From the NCBI GenBank assembly GCA_030680835.1, contig JAUXUD010000047.1, positions 57,608 through 121,607 of the forward strand: a DNA stretch of 64,000 bases, written 5' to 3'. Below are positions 34,416-43,766 of the stretch, piece after piece. The first letter of the stretch is position 1; each line of letters starts with the position of its first letter. Origin of the DNA: Bacteroidota bacterium (GTDB taxonomy: Bacteria; Bacteroidota; Bacteroidia; UKL13-3). Below the pieces are notes generated by a model, which had not been told where the DNA came from, ran no database searches, and was given only the letters and a program-made list of their open reading frames with translations. The translations under genes and the position numbers were made by a program.

Positions 34416-37115
34416 TTGGGCAAACTGTTTCGTAAAGGGTTTCTTCTGGTTTTGGTAATTTTTATTGCCGGGCAGGCTCTTGCTACACATTACAGGGCCG
34501 GCGAAATTACTTACCGGCAAATAAGTTTAAACACCTACGAAATTATTGCAATTACTTATACCGACCCCACCAATACCAGTGCCGACCGTTCGGAGCTGGA
34601 ACTCTTTTTCGGAGATGGCAAATCGGCTATTGTTCCCAGAAGTAACAGTAATGGAGAAATTGTAACTACTGACCCTAATAATCCCAAAAATCAAATTAAA
34701 AAGAATATTTATAAAACTACCCATACTTACCCTGGTGGCTCACAATATATAATTAGTTTAAACGATCCCAACCGGATTGACGGAATCAGAAATATCAATA
34801 ATGGAATGTCTGTAAACATTCCATTTTATGTTGAATCTCTTCTCGTAATTAACTCACTTGGATTCAACCAGAGCCCTGTATTATTGCTACCTCCAATAGA
34901 TGTTGGCTGCAAATTCAGAGTATTTAAGCACAATCCTGCAGCTTACGATCCGGATGGAGATAGTTTAGCCTTTACCATTATTGCTCCTAAAATGGCGGTA
35001 GGTATTGAAGTTCCTAATTTTACCATTCCCGAATTTGGCACCCCTCCCAATGATTCATTTAGCCTTGCAGTTAATAACGGACAGGTAACATGGTCAACCC
35101 CGCAGGTAACTGGAGCCTATAATTTTGCCATACTTATCCGTGAATTCAGAAAAGGGATTTTAATTGGCTATGTAGTTCGTGACATGCAGGTTTATATTAA
35201 TGAAAACTGCAACAATGATCCCCCCATTTTTACTGCAGTTAAAGATACCTGTATTTTAGCCTACAATTTATTGCATGATACCATCCGCGCATCTGATCCC
35301 AATTTATTACAAGAGATAACAATCCGATATTATGGCGGGCCTTTTGTACAGTCGAACAGCCCGGCTACACTTACTCCTAATAATGCAAGTGGTGAAGCCA
35401 AAGGCATATTTACTGTATTTAACTGGAGACCGAGTTGCAATGCAATCAGATACCGTAAACATCAGGCTGTATTCAGGGTTACCGACAACGACACAAAAAA
35501 CCCGTTAAGTGATATCATTTATTGGAATATTAAAGTGATTGGACCCGCTCCAAAGAATTTACAGGTTAAGCAGGATAGTAATGGTTTTGCTTTGAGTTGG
35601 AAAAAAGACACCTGCAACCTGGCATACGGATATAAAATTTACCGAAGGGTTGACTCCAGTTACTGGCAGCATAATGTTTGTGAAACGGGTGTTCCGGCTT
35701 ATACCGGCTTTACATTATACGATACAACCCAGGGCGTAAACAACACCACTTATTTCGATAATGAAGCCGGCAGGGGAATATCACCGCTTACCAGATATTG
35801 TTATCGTGTAACCAGCTGGTACCCGCCCCGTACCGAAAATGGAACCATTATTGTAAGTGATGCAACCGAAGGATATTCAAGTGATGAAGTTTGTGATATT
35901 ATATTAAGAACAAAACCCATCATAACAAATGTTAGTGTTGAAGAGACCTCAGTGAACAATGGCAAGATTTTTATTAAATGGTTAAAACCCAATGTGCTTG
36001 ACAGCGATCAAAACAAGCCCCCTTATCAAATGATATTGCAGCGATCTGTGGTTCCGGGTTCAAACTATGTGAATGTTGGCAATCCATTCGATTATCCAAC
36101 TTTTGCTGATTTAAAAGATGAACAATTAACCGACAGCAACCTCAATACGGCAAACATACAATATATCTACAAAGTTGTTTTAAAATCAACTCAAAACGGA
36201 CAGCTTATCACAAAAGAAGAAAGTGTGGCAGCCAATAGTGTCTGGCTCAATCTGGCAGGCACTAACCGTTCCATTATTTTAAAATGGGTTGCACAGGTAC
36301 CCTGGAAAAACAATCTTGCAGTAATCTATCGTAAAAACAGTTTAAACCTGTTCGACTCCATAGGAGTTACCTATTCGAATCAATATACCGATACCGGATT
36401 GTATAATGGATATCCCTATTGTTATTACGTGGAAACACAGGGTAATTATAATCTTAATTTTTACCCCTTTTTGTTGCTGAATAAATCCCAGGAAATTTGT
36501 GGTTCACCCAAAGATACCATTAGACCTTGCGCCCCGTTGTTAAGTATAGACACTCCTTGTAATTCATTCAATAATTTTACCATCACTTTAAACTGGATTT
36601 ACCCCTCAGGCTGCGATCAGGATGTTACCAAATACCGGATTTTATGGCGAAAAAATTTAAAGGAACCATGGAAACAAATTGATTCTGTAGATGGTAAGTT
36701 ACATGTTTATAACGATACAAGGGAGTCGCTGAAATTTTCGATTGCCGGATGTTATTCAGTACTGGCAGTAGATTCATTTAATAACGAAAGTTATACCACC
36801 AATGCCCGGTGTATTGACAATTGTCCTTATTATATCATCCCGAATGTATTTACCCCCAATAATGATGGTGTAAACGACTTACTCATTCCATTTCCATACA
36901 GGTTTATCGACCGGATTGATATTTCTATTTATGACCGATGGGGTTTAGAAGTTTTTCATACCAATGAGATTAATATTAACTGGAATGGGAAAGACAAAAA
37001 ATCGAATATAGAATGTACCGAAGGCGTTTATTTTTATATTTGTGACGTTTTCGAAAGTTATCTTGATGGTACCCGAAAGCGGACATTAAAAGGAACCATA
37101 CAATTAATCAGATAA
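34416..37115 (+). CDS. T9SS type B-sorted (gliding-motility-associated) multidomain surface protein
   Basis: 899 aa with a TTG start and signal peptide ending ALATHYRAGE. The N-terminal domain (residues about 25-270) is a paralog of that in the 31242-32297 protein. Fibronectin-III-like modules follow (ALSWKKDTCNLAYGYKIYRR and others, about residues 385-800), then a type B sorting domain (NVFTPNNDGVNDLLIPF, then YDRWGLEVF, WNGKDKK and EGVYFYICDV) as found on SprB-like adhesins. Probably exposed on the cell surface for adhesion or gliding. A TAATTTAGC sequence 31 bp upstream resembles a weak -7 box. Confidence 0.85.
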   Translation: MGKLFRKGFLLVLVIFIAGQALATHYRAGEITYRQISLNTYEIIAITYTDPTNTSADRSELELFFGDGKSAIVPRSNSNGEIVTTDPNNPKNQIKKNIYKTTHTYPGGSQYIISLNDPNRIDGIRNINNGMSVNIPFYVESLLVINSLGFNQSPVLLLPPIDVGCKFRVFKHNPAAYDPDGDSLAFTIIAPKMAVGIEVPNFTIPEFGTPPNDSFSLAVNNGQVTWSTPQVTGAYNFAILIREFRKGILIGYVVRDMQVYINENCNNDPPIFTAVKDTCILAYNLLHDTIRASDPNLLQEITIRYYGGPFVQSNSPATLTPNNASGEAKGIFTVFNWRPSCNAIRYRKHQAVFRVTDNDTKNPLSDIIYWNIKVIGPAPKNLQVKQDSNGFALSWKKDTCNLAYGYKIYRRVDSSYWQHNVCETGVPAYTGFTLYDTTQGVNNTTYFDNEAGRGISPLTRYCYRVTSWYPPRTENGTIIVSDATEGYSSDEVCDIILRTKPIITNVSVEETSVNNGKIFIKWLKPNVLDSDQNKPPYQMILQRSVVPGSNYVNVGNPFDYPTFADLKDEQLTDSNLNTANIQYIYKVVLKSTQNGQLITKEESVAANSVWLNLAGTNRSIILKWVAQVPWKNNLAVIYRKNSLNLFDSIGVTYSNQYTDTGLYNGYPYCYYVETQGNYNLNFYPFLLLNKSQEICGSPKDTIRPCAPLLSIDTPCNSFNNFTITLNWIYPSGCDQDVTKYRILWRKNLKEPWKQIDSVDGKLHVYNDTRESLKFSIAGCYSVLAVDSFNNESYTTNARCIDNCPYYIIPNVFTPNNDGVNDLLIPFPYRFIDRIDISIYDRWGLEVFHTNEININWNGKDKKSNIECTEGVYFYICDVFESYLDGTRKRTLKGTIQLIR

Positions 37116-37122
37116 ATAACCC

Positions 37123-37716
37123 GTGTTTACAGGAATCATTGAAGCTGCTGGCAAAATATTGTCGATAGAAAAAGAAGGCAGCAATTTAAATTTTTGGATT
37201 GAATCAACACTCAGTAAGGAACTTAAAATTGACCAAAGTGTTGCCCATAACGGAGTTTGTTTAACTGTGGTGGCACTGGGAGAAAACAGCCATAAAGTTA
37301 CCGCAGTTCAGGAAACCATTCTTAAAACAAACCTGGGTCTTTTATCCCCTGGTTCAATCATCAATTTAGAACGCTGCATGCTTGCCAATGGAAGGTTCGA
37401 CGGACATATAGTGCAGGGGCATGTGGATGATACTGCAATGTGTACACAAATTATTGATCAGCAAGGTAGCTGGCTCTTTTACTTTAAACTGAACCAAAAG
37501 CAGCAGCAAAACCTGGTGGTTTCCAAAGGCAGTATATGCATAAACGGGGTAAGTTTAACAGTAATAGATACCACAGAGGATGGCTTTTATGTTACCATCA
37601 TCCCATATACCTTTGAGCATACCCAGTTTGGTTCGCTTAAAACCGGAGATTCCGTAAATATTGAGTTCGACATTTTGGGAAAATATATCCTGAAACAACT
37701 GGAATCAAGAGCCTGA
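37123..37716 (+). CDS. ribE: Riboflavin synthase alpha subunit
   Basis: 197 aa starting with GTG: MFTGIIEAAGKIL, then the duplicated barrel with HNGVCLTV, RFDGHIVQGHVD, and ICINGVSLTV in the second half. It dismutates two 6,7-dimethyl-8-ribityllumazines to riboflavin. It lies 7 bp after the surface-protein gene, which may only reflect read-through, and ends before a bidirectional terminator. Confidence 0.95.
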   Translation: MFTGIIEAAGKILSIEKEGSNLNFWIESTLSKELKIDQSVAHNGVCLTVVALGENSHKVTAVQETILKTNLGLLSPGSIINLERCMLANGRFDGHIVQGHVDDTAMCTQIIDQQGSWLFYFKLNQKQQQNLVVSKGSICINGVSLTVIDTTEDGFYVTIIPYTFEHTQFGSLKTGDSVNIEFDILGKYILKQLESRA

Positions 37717-37732
37717 TCTCATTTTTGAGCAT

Positions 37733-37760
37733 AAAAAAACCACCCGGAAGTGGTTTTTTT
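37733..37760. terminator. Bidirectional terminator between ribE and rplI
   Basis: An 11-bp perfect stem of A6-7CCAC paired with GTGGT6-7 and a 6-base loop. The runs of A and T let it act for both convergent units. Confidence 0.8.
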
Positions 37761-37777
37761 ATTTTAATTAATTCGGA

Positions 37778-38218
37778 TTATTCTGCAATAACCTCTACGG
37801 CCACCTCAACGGTAACATCGCGGTGTAAGTTTAGTGTTGCAGTGTAATTTCCCAACATTTTAACATCACTGATTTCAATTTTACGCCTGTCAATTTCAAA
37901 GCCCTTTGTTTTAAGAACCTGTGAAATTTGAAGCGGAGTAATTGAACCAAAGATTTTACCATTTGCACCTGCTTTGGTTCCGATAACAATTGACATTTCT
38001 TTCAATTGTTCGGCTAAAGCCAGGGCATCTGTTTTCATTTTTTCGCGTTTTAAAACACCCTGACGATTGTTTTCGTCCTGGATTTTAATGTTGCTGGCAG
38101 TTGCCATAACAGCTAATGAACGCGGGAATAAGTAATTATTGGCATAGCCATTTTTCACTTCAACCACATCACCCTGGTGTCCCAGGTTTTTCATGTTTTC
38201 TTTTAAAATAATTTTCAT
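37778..38218 (-). CDS. rplI: 50S ribosomal protein L9
   Basis: 146 aa: MKIILKENMKNLGHQGDVVEVKNGYANNYL is the L9 N-terminal rRNA-binding domain (split: MKIILKENM and KNGYANNYL), joined by a long helix to the C-terminal domain FGSITPLQI. Last gene of the rpsF-rpsR-rplI operon. Confidence 0.97.
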   Translation of the reverse strand: MKIILKENMKNLGHQGDVVEVKNGYANNYLFPRSLAVMATASNIKIQDENNRQGVLKREKMKTDALALAEQLKEMSIVIGTKAGANGKIFGSITPLQISQVLKTKGFEIDRRKIEISDVKMLGNYTATLNLHRDVTVEVAVEVIAE

Positions 38219-38236
38219 TGTGTTTACCTCCTGATT

Positions 38237-38512
38237 TTATTTTAAAGAATCGCCTGTAAATGGTAATACTGCAATGTGGCGGGCACGTTTAATGGCCTGG
38301 GCCACTTTACGCTGATACTTCAACGAAGTACCGGTTAGTCTTCTTGGAAGCACTTTACCCTGATCGTTTACAAACTTCAATAAAAAGTTTGCGTCTTTGT
38401 AATCCAGGTACTTGATTCCATTTTTTCTGAATCGGCAGAATTTCTTCTTTTGCTGTACTTCGGGCATGGTGTTAAAAACCATAGCCAGATTTGCGTTTGC
38501 TTTCTTTTTCAT
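38237..38512 (-). CDS. rpsR: 30S ribosomal protein S18
   Basis: 91 aa with the S18 core YKDANFLLKFVND, then GKVLPRRLTGTS and QRKVAQAIKRARH. It lies 2 bp from rpsF. Its partner S6 binds it on the 30S platform. Confidence 0.97.
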   Translation of the reverse strand: MKKKANANLAMVFNTMPEVQQKKKFCRFRKNGIKYLDYKDANFLLKFVNDQGKVLPRRLTGTSLKYQRKVAQAIKRARHIAVLPFTGDSLK

Positions 38513-38514
38513 GA

Positions 38515-38925
38515 TTACTTGGCGGCCTCCTGTTTTTGATCTTTTTTGCCCTGGTTGAATTCACCATTGCGTTTACGTTTGTTGTAGATTACAGCATGCT
38601 TATTTAACGCAACGGTTAAATAACGCATAATGCGCTCATCGCGCCTGAAAGCCAGTTCAAATTTTGAAATAAAATCTGGATTTGCCCGAAACTCATACAA
38701 ATGATAGAATCCAGTGGTTTTCTTCTGGATCGGATATGCAAGTTTGGTCAAGCCCCAGTTTTCTTCATGAACCAGCTCGCCGGCTTCGTCAGTTATCAGT
38801 TTGCGGTATTTTGATATCGCATCCTTTAACTGCTCGTCGGAGAGTACGGGAGTGAAAATTATCACTGACTCATAGTCTTTTAAGACAACCGTCTCTGTTG
38901 TTTTAGATTTGGTTTTAGTTGCCAT
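38515..38925 (-). CDS. rpsF: 30S ribosomal protein S6
   Basis: 136 aa: YESVIIFTPVLSDEQ, GLTKLAYPIQKKTTGFYHLY and RDERIMRYLTV are S6 hallmarks. First gene of the operon, preceded by a canonical promoter. The lysine-rich tail is usual for Bacteroidota. Confidence 0.96.
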   Translation of the reverse strand: MATKTKSKTTETVVLKDYESVIIFTPVLSDEQLKDAISKYRKLITDEAGELVHEENWGLTKLAYPIQKKTTGFYHLYEFRANPDFISKFELAFRRDERIMRYLTVALNKHAVIYNKRKRNGEFNQGKKDQKQEAAK

Positions 38926-38955
38926 TTACTGAGGAATTTATTTTTTTAAGGACCG

Positions 38956-38986
38956 CGAAGGTAAGGCTAATTTTGAGATTATCAAA
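38956..38986 (-). promoter_or_regulatory. Canonical promoter TTTG-N19-TACCTTCG of rpsF
   Basis: TTTG (38983-38986), a 19-base spacer and TACCTTCG (38956-38963) match the primary sigma consensus. The leader to rpsF is about 30 nt. Confidence 0.7.
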
Positions 38987-39030
38987 TACAAACGGGATTA
39001 TTCATGTAAAAAAATGCAAATGTACATTGA

Positions 39031-39078
39031 GTGTAGGAGCGTAGGAGTGTATGAGGGTAGGAACGTGGCAGGGTATGA
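39031..39078 (+). repeat. Six-unit octamer array, G-rich arm
   Basis: GTGTAGGA, GCGTAGGA, GTGTATGA, GGGTAGGA, ACGTGGCA, GGGTATGA: six 8-mers. It is loosely complementary to the C-rich array at 39102-39189, so the two could fold into one long hairpin. Confidence 0.75.
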
Positions 39079-39101
39079 AGGGGGTGTAAGAATACCTTCC
39101 T

Positions 39102-39189
39102 CCTACCTTCCTAACCTCTTTTCTTCCTACCCTCCTATTTTCCTACCCTCTTTTCTTCCTACCCTCCTATCTTCCTACCCTCATACCCT
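39102..39189 (-). repeat. Eleven-unit octamer array at the 3' end of the 39.2-kb lipoprotein gene
   Basis: Plus-strand units alternate CCTACCCT with CCTATTTT, CTTTTCTT, CCTAACCT and similar 8-mers. The array ends on the first base of the stop codon of the lipoprotein gene (TCA at 39189-39191 on plus). In the gene's direction this reads TGAGGGTATGAG, nearly identical to the nusB junction. Confidence 0.85.
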
Positions 39190-39761
39190 CAATACCCGGT
39201 CAATACAATCCCACTGGCCACAATTTTGGTATGAAGCAATGGGCTGCCCAAATCATCTTTCTTGAATGCAATGCCTGATCCGTATGATGGATAGCAACAT
39301 TCCTCCACCTTGATACATGCGTTTTCTGCATTTTTGACTTCTTTACCTACAGGACACCAAACCTGTACATTAAAGCTATAGCCTGCCTTTACCAGGTGTT
39401 TTATTTCTGTTGTTACCACTTTTACCGCCGAACCCTCAACCGTAGCTGTTTTCCCCTTAATGTTATCCGGTAAATCCATTGATTTTTCAACCAATGATAC
39501 AAAAATGGGGTCTACCCCTTTTTTAAATGATGCAAGCCAAAATCCTTTTCCTTTTTCAAATTCAGTAATAATTCCACTTACTTTTACTTTGGTTTCAGGA
39601 TTAATTGCAAGCAACTGCTTAACTTCCTTAAAGCTTTTTACCGGTTCATTACTTAATTCATTACCAAATAATTCAATACCCGAATTCTTTTTATCTTTGG
39701 TTTTTGAACACGAAAAAATAAACAGGACACTTAAAAACATCAATAAATTTTTCATCGTCAT
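39189..39761 (-). CDS. Lipoprotein with OB-fold-like (DUF4920-like) domain
   Basis: 190 aa. A lipobox (FIFSC, Cys about residue 18) follows a short signal peptide. The segment VKVSGIITEFEKGKGFWLASF...IFVSL...GKTATVEGSAV resembles the OB-fold of DUF4920, a possible redox-linked lipoprotein family. The C-terminal half has four cysteines in a cluster (WCPVG, then ACIKVEECCYPS). Confidence in the family is low. Its 3' end abuts the octamer array. Confidence 0.65.
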   Translation of the reverse strand: MTMKNLLMFLSVLFIFSCSKTKDKKNSGIELFGNELSNEPVKSFKEVKQLLAINPETKVKVSGIITEFEKGKGFWLASFKKGVDPIFVSLVEKSMDLPDNIKGKTATVEGSAVKVVTTEIKHLVKAGYSFNVQVWCPVGKEVKNAENACIKVEECCYPSYGSGIAFKKDDLGSPLLHTKIVASGIVLTGY

Positions 39762-39795
39762 TTTTAGTTTTTAATGATTTAAACAAACACCATAT

Positions 39796-39803
39796 CAAAT
39801 TTA
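39796..39803 (-). promoter_or_regulatory. -7 element TAAATTTG of the 39.2-kb lipoprotein gene
   Basis: Exact match, about 34 bases before the start codon. No clear -33 box. Confidence 0.45.
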
Positions 39804-39916
39804 TGAAAATTAATCTATTTTGATATATAATGACAAAACTACTAACTTCTGGTTGCAATCGGATAAATTTGCAAAATATCAAACTAATTCATGCAGATGT
39901 TGCCCGGATTAATTTA

Positions 39917-39924
39917 TATTTTCG
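39917..39924 (+). promoter_or_regulatory. -7 element TATTTTCG of the TPR histidine kinase gene
   Basis: TAnnTTCG match, 7 bases before ATG 39932. A second exact TAAATTTG lies at 39864-39871. Placement supports the ATG at 39932 over the upstream frame start. Confidence 0.5.
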
Positions 39925-39931
39925 CATTTTT

Positions 39932-41938
39932 ATGCCAATAAAACGATTTTTAATTCCTCTCTTTTTCGTTATTCCGCATTTTTGTTGGAGTAGTGCTATA
40001 GATTCCAGCACAAAAAAAATTCAGGATTTATTAGATGATCATAAAGTACAGGAAGTAAAAGCCCTGTTAATTCCTTTTGAAGAAGCGGCACAAAAAGAAG
40101 AAAATTCTGAAATGGCATGGTACTATTATCATTTTCAGTCACAGCTATTTGATGGAAATAATGAATTTGATAAAGGACATAACTATATCCAAAAAGAAAT
40201 TGAAATTGCCAGAAAGCTTAAAAGAAACGATTTACTGTGCAATAGTCTTTTGAATATGGGCAGCCATTATGAAATGGTGGAAGATATCGCCAATGCGATT
40301 CCATACTATCTTGAGGTGCTGGATTTGTTGGGGGCCGATAAAAAAGAAACAGAGATTGCGCATTTGTATAACAAGCTGGGACTTATCTTTTATGCAGACA
40401 GGGAATATCAAACTGCGATAAAGTACTTTCTGGAAAGTTATATTTTGTTTAACCGGCATAAAAATGAAAGACCCGTTTTTGCCTATTGGGTTCAAAATAA
40501 TTTAGGCAATATCGGGCTTTGTTATGATCGACTTCATAATTATAGGAAAGCCCTGTTTTATACAAAAATTGCACTCAAATTTTGTGAAACTGCAAAATTT
40601 GAAAAGGAAAGACCTATGGGTGTACTCACTACAAACATCGGTGCTATTTATAATGAAATGGGTTACCCCAAACGGGCAATTGTATATTTAAAAAAAGGAA
40701 TAAAAAGTTGCCTTGATCCTGCCAATTATGAATTAGGTCACGGTACTGCCAGCTTACTTACCCTTGCAGGTATATATAGTAAAACATGGGAATATAAACT
40801 TGCCGATGAAAGCCTCAGTTTCGCTTATAAACTGATCATTGAAAAAAAGTTTATATCCTTGTTGCCTTATTATTATAAAACAATTTCACAGCATTTTGAA
40901 AATCAAAAAAAATACGAACATGCTTTTAATTATCAAAAAAAGTATTACCATTTAAACGACTCCATTAATATAGCTCTGGAAAAATCAGATTATTCAAGAC
41001 AAATTCTGCTTTATAAACTTGAGAAACAAAAAATTGAAAATGAGCTTTTGGTTCAAACCAATAAAAATAAAACACTACAGAATAACGTAATATTGGTCTT
41101 TGTAATCTTTACCCTGCTAAGCTTCTTTTATATTTGGTTTAATTTAAAAAAATCGGGTAAAAGAAATGCCGAACTGGAAATTTTAAACAAACAGATTACA
41201 AAGCAAAAAAACGAATTGGAACAACTCAATCTGGAGCTTGAACACAAAAATCAAAACAAGAGTTATCTCATACAAACTGTTGCTCATGATTTAAGAACCC
41301 CAATTGGAAATATCCAGAGTCTTGCAGGTTTAATGATGGAAAACGAAGACCAAAATGAAGAATTTAATGAGTATATTTCACTAATCGACCATAGTTCCAG
41401 AACGGCAATAACCATTATCGAAGATATTTTAGACCAGTCGGCAATTGAACGTGGCCAGTTAAATCTGGACTTCAAACCCGTTAAAATTGGAGATATTATC
41501 CAGGAATCAGTTCAAATGCTGAATTTCAGGCTTGACCCGAAAAGCATCCTAATAAAAACAGTTTTTGAGCAAAACAGAGTTGTTCAGTTAGATCACGAGC
41601 GTTTTAAAAGAGTACTGCTAAACATTATTACCAATGCCATTAAGTTTAGTCCGAGAAATTCAATTATTGAAATACTTCAGGTTAAAAAGCCGGAAAGCAT
41701 TTTAATTTCGATCAAAGATTCAGGCATTGGAATGGACCCGAATATTTTGCGGCAGGTTTTTGAAAAAAATACCCGTGCCGGAAGAACCGGATTGGAAAAT
41801 GAAAAGACAATCGGTGTGGGCTTATCCATTGCAAAAACCATTATTGAAGGCCATAATGGAAAAATCTGGGCAGAAAGTGAACCCGATAAAGGTTCAACCT
41901 TTTACATTGAATTACCCCTTGAAAAAGAAGGTGTTTAG
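39932..41938 (+). CDS. TPR-containing sensor histidine kinase (orphan)
   Basis: 668 aa from ATG at 39932, chosen because it starts a signal peptide (MPIKRFLIPLFFVIP...) just after a -7 box; the frame continues upstream to 39830. TPR-like helices fill residues about 40-360 (for example AIPYYLEVLDLLG and YQTAIKYFLESY), then one membrane helix (about 386-404), a coiled coil, HisKA with the phospho-acceptor His452 (TVAHDLRTPIGN) and the HATPase domain with N box LNIITNAIKFSP and GIGMDP. No response regulator gene is adjacent. Confidence 0.87.
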   Translation: MPIKRFLIPLFFVIPHFCWSSAIDSSTKKIQDLLDDHKVQEVKALLIPFEEAAQKEENSEMAWYYYHFQSQLFDGNNEFDKGHNYIQKEIEIARKLKRNDLLCNSLLNMGSHYEMVEDIANAIPYYLEVLDLLGADKKETEIAHLYNKLGLIFYADREYQTAIKYFLESYILFNRHKNERPVFAYWVQNNLGNIGLCYDRLHNYRKALFYTKIALKFCETAKFEKERPMGVLTTNIGAIYNEMGYPKRAIVYLKKGIKSCLDPANYELGHGTASLLTLAGIYSKTWEYKLADESLSFAYKLIIEKKFISLLPYYYKTISQHFENQKKYEHAFNYQKKYYHLNDSINIALEKSDYSRQILLYKLEKQKIENELLVQTNKNKTLQNNVILVFVIFTLLSFFYIWFNLKKSGKRNAELEILNKQITKQKNELEQLNLELEHKNQNKSYLIQTVAHDLRTPIGNIQSLAGLMMENEDQNEEFNEYISLIDHSSRTAITIIEDILDQSAIERGQLNLDFKPVKIGDIIQESVQMLNFRLDPKSILIKTVFEQNRVVQLDHERFKRVLLNIITNAIKFSPRNSIIEILQVKKPESILISIKDSGIGMDPNILRQVFEKNTRAGRTGLENEKTIGVGLSIAKTIIEGHNGKIWAESEPDKGSTFYIELPLEKEGV

Positions 41939-41970
41939 AGAAATACATTGAACTTTAATTAAATTACAAT

Positions 41971-41978
41971 TACTTTAG
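41971..41978 (+). promoter_or_regulatory. Probable -7 element TACTTTAG of dnaX
   Basis: One mismatch from TAnnTTTG, 4 bases before the dnaX ATG. TTG lies 20 bases upstream (41948-41950), giving near-leaderless placement. Confidence 0.4.
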
Positions 41979-41982
41979 CCGC

Positions 41983-43758
41983 ATGGAAAATTTTGTGGTA
42001 AGCGCACGTAAGTACCGGCCCGATCGTTTTGATACGGTTATTGGTCAGGAACATGTGGTACAGACTTTGAAAAATGCCATTAAAAACAGGCATCTGGCGC
42101 ATGCGTTTCTTTTTTGCGGCCCAAGAGGCGTTGGCAAAACAACGAGTGCGCGCCTGCTCGCCAAAACCATAAATTGTACCCATTTAAGTGATGACTTTGA
42201 AGCTTGTAACCAATGTGATAGCTGTAATGCCTTTAATGCAAATGCTTCTTTTAATATTTATGAATTAGATGCCGCTTCAAACAACTCGGTTGAAGACATC
42301 AGGGGTTTGGTTGAACAGGTACGATACGCACCTCAGGGAGCCCAGTATAAAATTTATATTATTGATGAAGTACATATGCTGAGTGCCCAGGCATTTAACG
42401 CTTTTTTAAAAACGCTTGAAGAACCCCCTCCCTACGCCAAATTTATTCTGGCAACCACCGAAAAACACAAAATTCTTCCAACCATTTTATCGCGCTGCCA
42501 GGTTTTTGATTTTCACCGGATAAAGATTGAGGATGCTGTTAATCAGCTCAAGAAAATTTGTGAAAAAGAAGGTATTGGTTTTGAAGAAGAGGCCTTGCAT
42601 GTAATCGCCAAAAAATCGGATGGCGCCATGCGCGATGCCCTTTCAATTTTCGACCGCATTGTGAGTTTTAGCGGAAATAAAATAACCTATACTGATGTGA
42701 TCAGTAACCTGAATATTTTAGATTATGATTATTATTTCAGGGCAGTAAACCAATTACTAAATGAAGATCTGGCAGGCAGTTTGCTGCTTTTTGATGAAAT
42801 ACTGAATAACGGATTTGAAGCACAGCACTTTTTAATGGGTTTTAGTGAGCATATCCGCAATTTAATGGTATGCAAACATCCGGATACCCTACGTTTATTA
42901 GATGTGGCCCCTAATGTTGCCGGTAAATTTTCGCAACAGGCACTGGCTTGCAGCAGCAGCTGGCTCGTAAATGCACTTAATTTATTAAGTCAAACCGACT
43001 TTAATTTTAAACTCAGTAAAAATCAGCGATTGCATGTTGAATTGGCTTTAATGAAACTCTGTAACCTCCAGCGGGCAATCAAAATTCACACTCAGCAGCC
43101 AATGGTTGATGAGAAAAAAAAAACTAATAACGGAAATAATATAAGCTTAAACGCTCCAGTTGAGGGTAAAACAACTGCTGAAGCAACTCAAAAAACGGAT
43201 TCTGCAGTTGAATCACAACCTGTTGTGACTGCCGCTTTAACGCATGCAGGTGCTGGTGCAAATGGAAATTCAAATGCCAACAAGCTGGATCGTTTAAAGG
43301 AACAAATCGCCTTACAAAAAGCAAAAGAAAAAGAAATTGAGAAATCGGCTCAAACCCATGAGCTTGAAGAAAAAACGGAAGAACAGACTGCTTTTACCCT
43401 GGCTGATTTTGCCAATGTTTGGGTAGCCTATATTCAGCATCTGGAAAAAACAGGAAAAACCCGGATTTCAAGTTTTATAAAAGATTGCACATATATTTTA
43501 ACAGAGAACTCAATTGTTGAAGTAGAATTAAGAAGTAACCTCGAAAAAGAGTTGCTTGAAGAAGAAAGGCTGGATATGATTCCCTACTTTAGAAAAGCAT
43601 TAAAGAACCATGCTTTTGATTTGGTTATTGTAATTAACAGCAGCCTGATTCAGCATACCAAAAAAATCAGTAAATCAGACCAGTTAAAAATGATGATTGA
43701 TAAAAACCCTGTTATGGGTGAATTTGTACAGGGACTTGGACTGGAAATAGACTATTAA
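41983..43758 (+). CDS. dnaX: DNA polymerase III gamma/tau subunit
   Basis: 591 aa. The AAA+ clamp-loader part begins RPDRFDTVIGQEHV, with Walker A GPRGVGKTTSA (about residues 46-56), zinc-knuckle cysteines in CTHL...CNQCDSC, Walker B IIDEVHML, sensor motif ATTEKHKI and SRCQVFDFH. The C-terminal third has a charged coiled-coil linker and a tau-type domain. It loads the sliding clamp. Start of the dnaX-DUF502-ubiA run. Confidence 0.95.
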   Translation: MENFVVSARKYRPDRFDTVIGQEHVVQTLKNAIKNRHLAHAFLFCGPRGVGKTTSARLLAKTINCTHLSDDFEACNQCDSCNAFNANASFNIYELDAASNNSVEDIRGLVEQVRYAPQGAQYKIYIIDEVHMLSAQAFNAFLKTLEEPPPYAKFILATTEKHKILPTILSRCQVFDFHRIKIEDAVNQLKKICEKEGIGFEEEALHVIAKKSDGAMRDALSIFDRIVSFSGNKITYTDVISNLNILDYDYYFRAVNQLLNEDLAGSLLLFDEILNNGFEAQHFLMGFSEHIRNLMVCKHPDTLRLLDVAPNVAGKFSQQALACSSSWLVNALNLLSQTDFNFKLSKNQRLHVELALMKLCNLQRAIKIHTQQPMVDEKKKTNNGNNISLNAPVEGKTTAEATQKTDSAVESQPVVTAALTHAGAGANGNSNANKLDRLKEQIALQKAKEKEIEKSAQTHELEEKTEEQTAFTLADFANVWVAYIQHLEKTGKTRISSFIKDCTYILTENSIVEVELRSNLEKELLEEERLDMIPYFRKALKNHAFDLVIVINSSLIQHTKKISKSDQLKMMIDKNPVMGEFVQGLGLEIDY

Positions 43759-43766
43759 ATTTTTAT

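Noticed and set aside
39014..39265. 83-aa plus-strand frame rich in Ser, Tyr and Leu
   Set aside because: Composed mostly of the octamer arrays; low-complexity translation without a plausible start.
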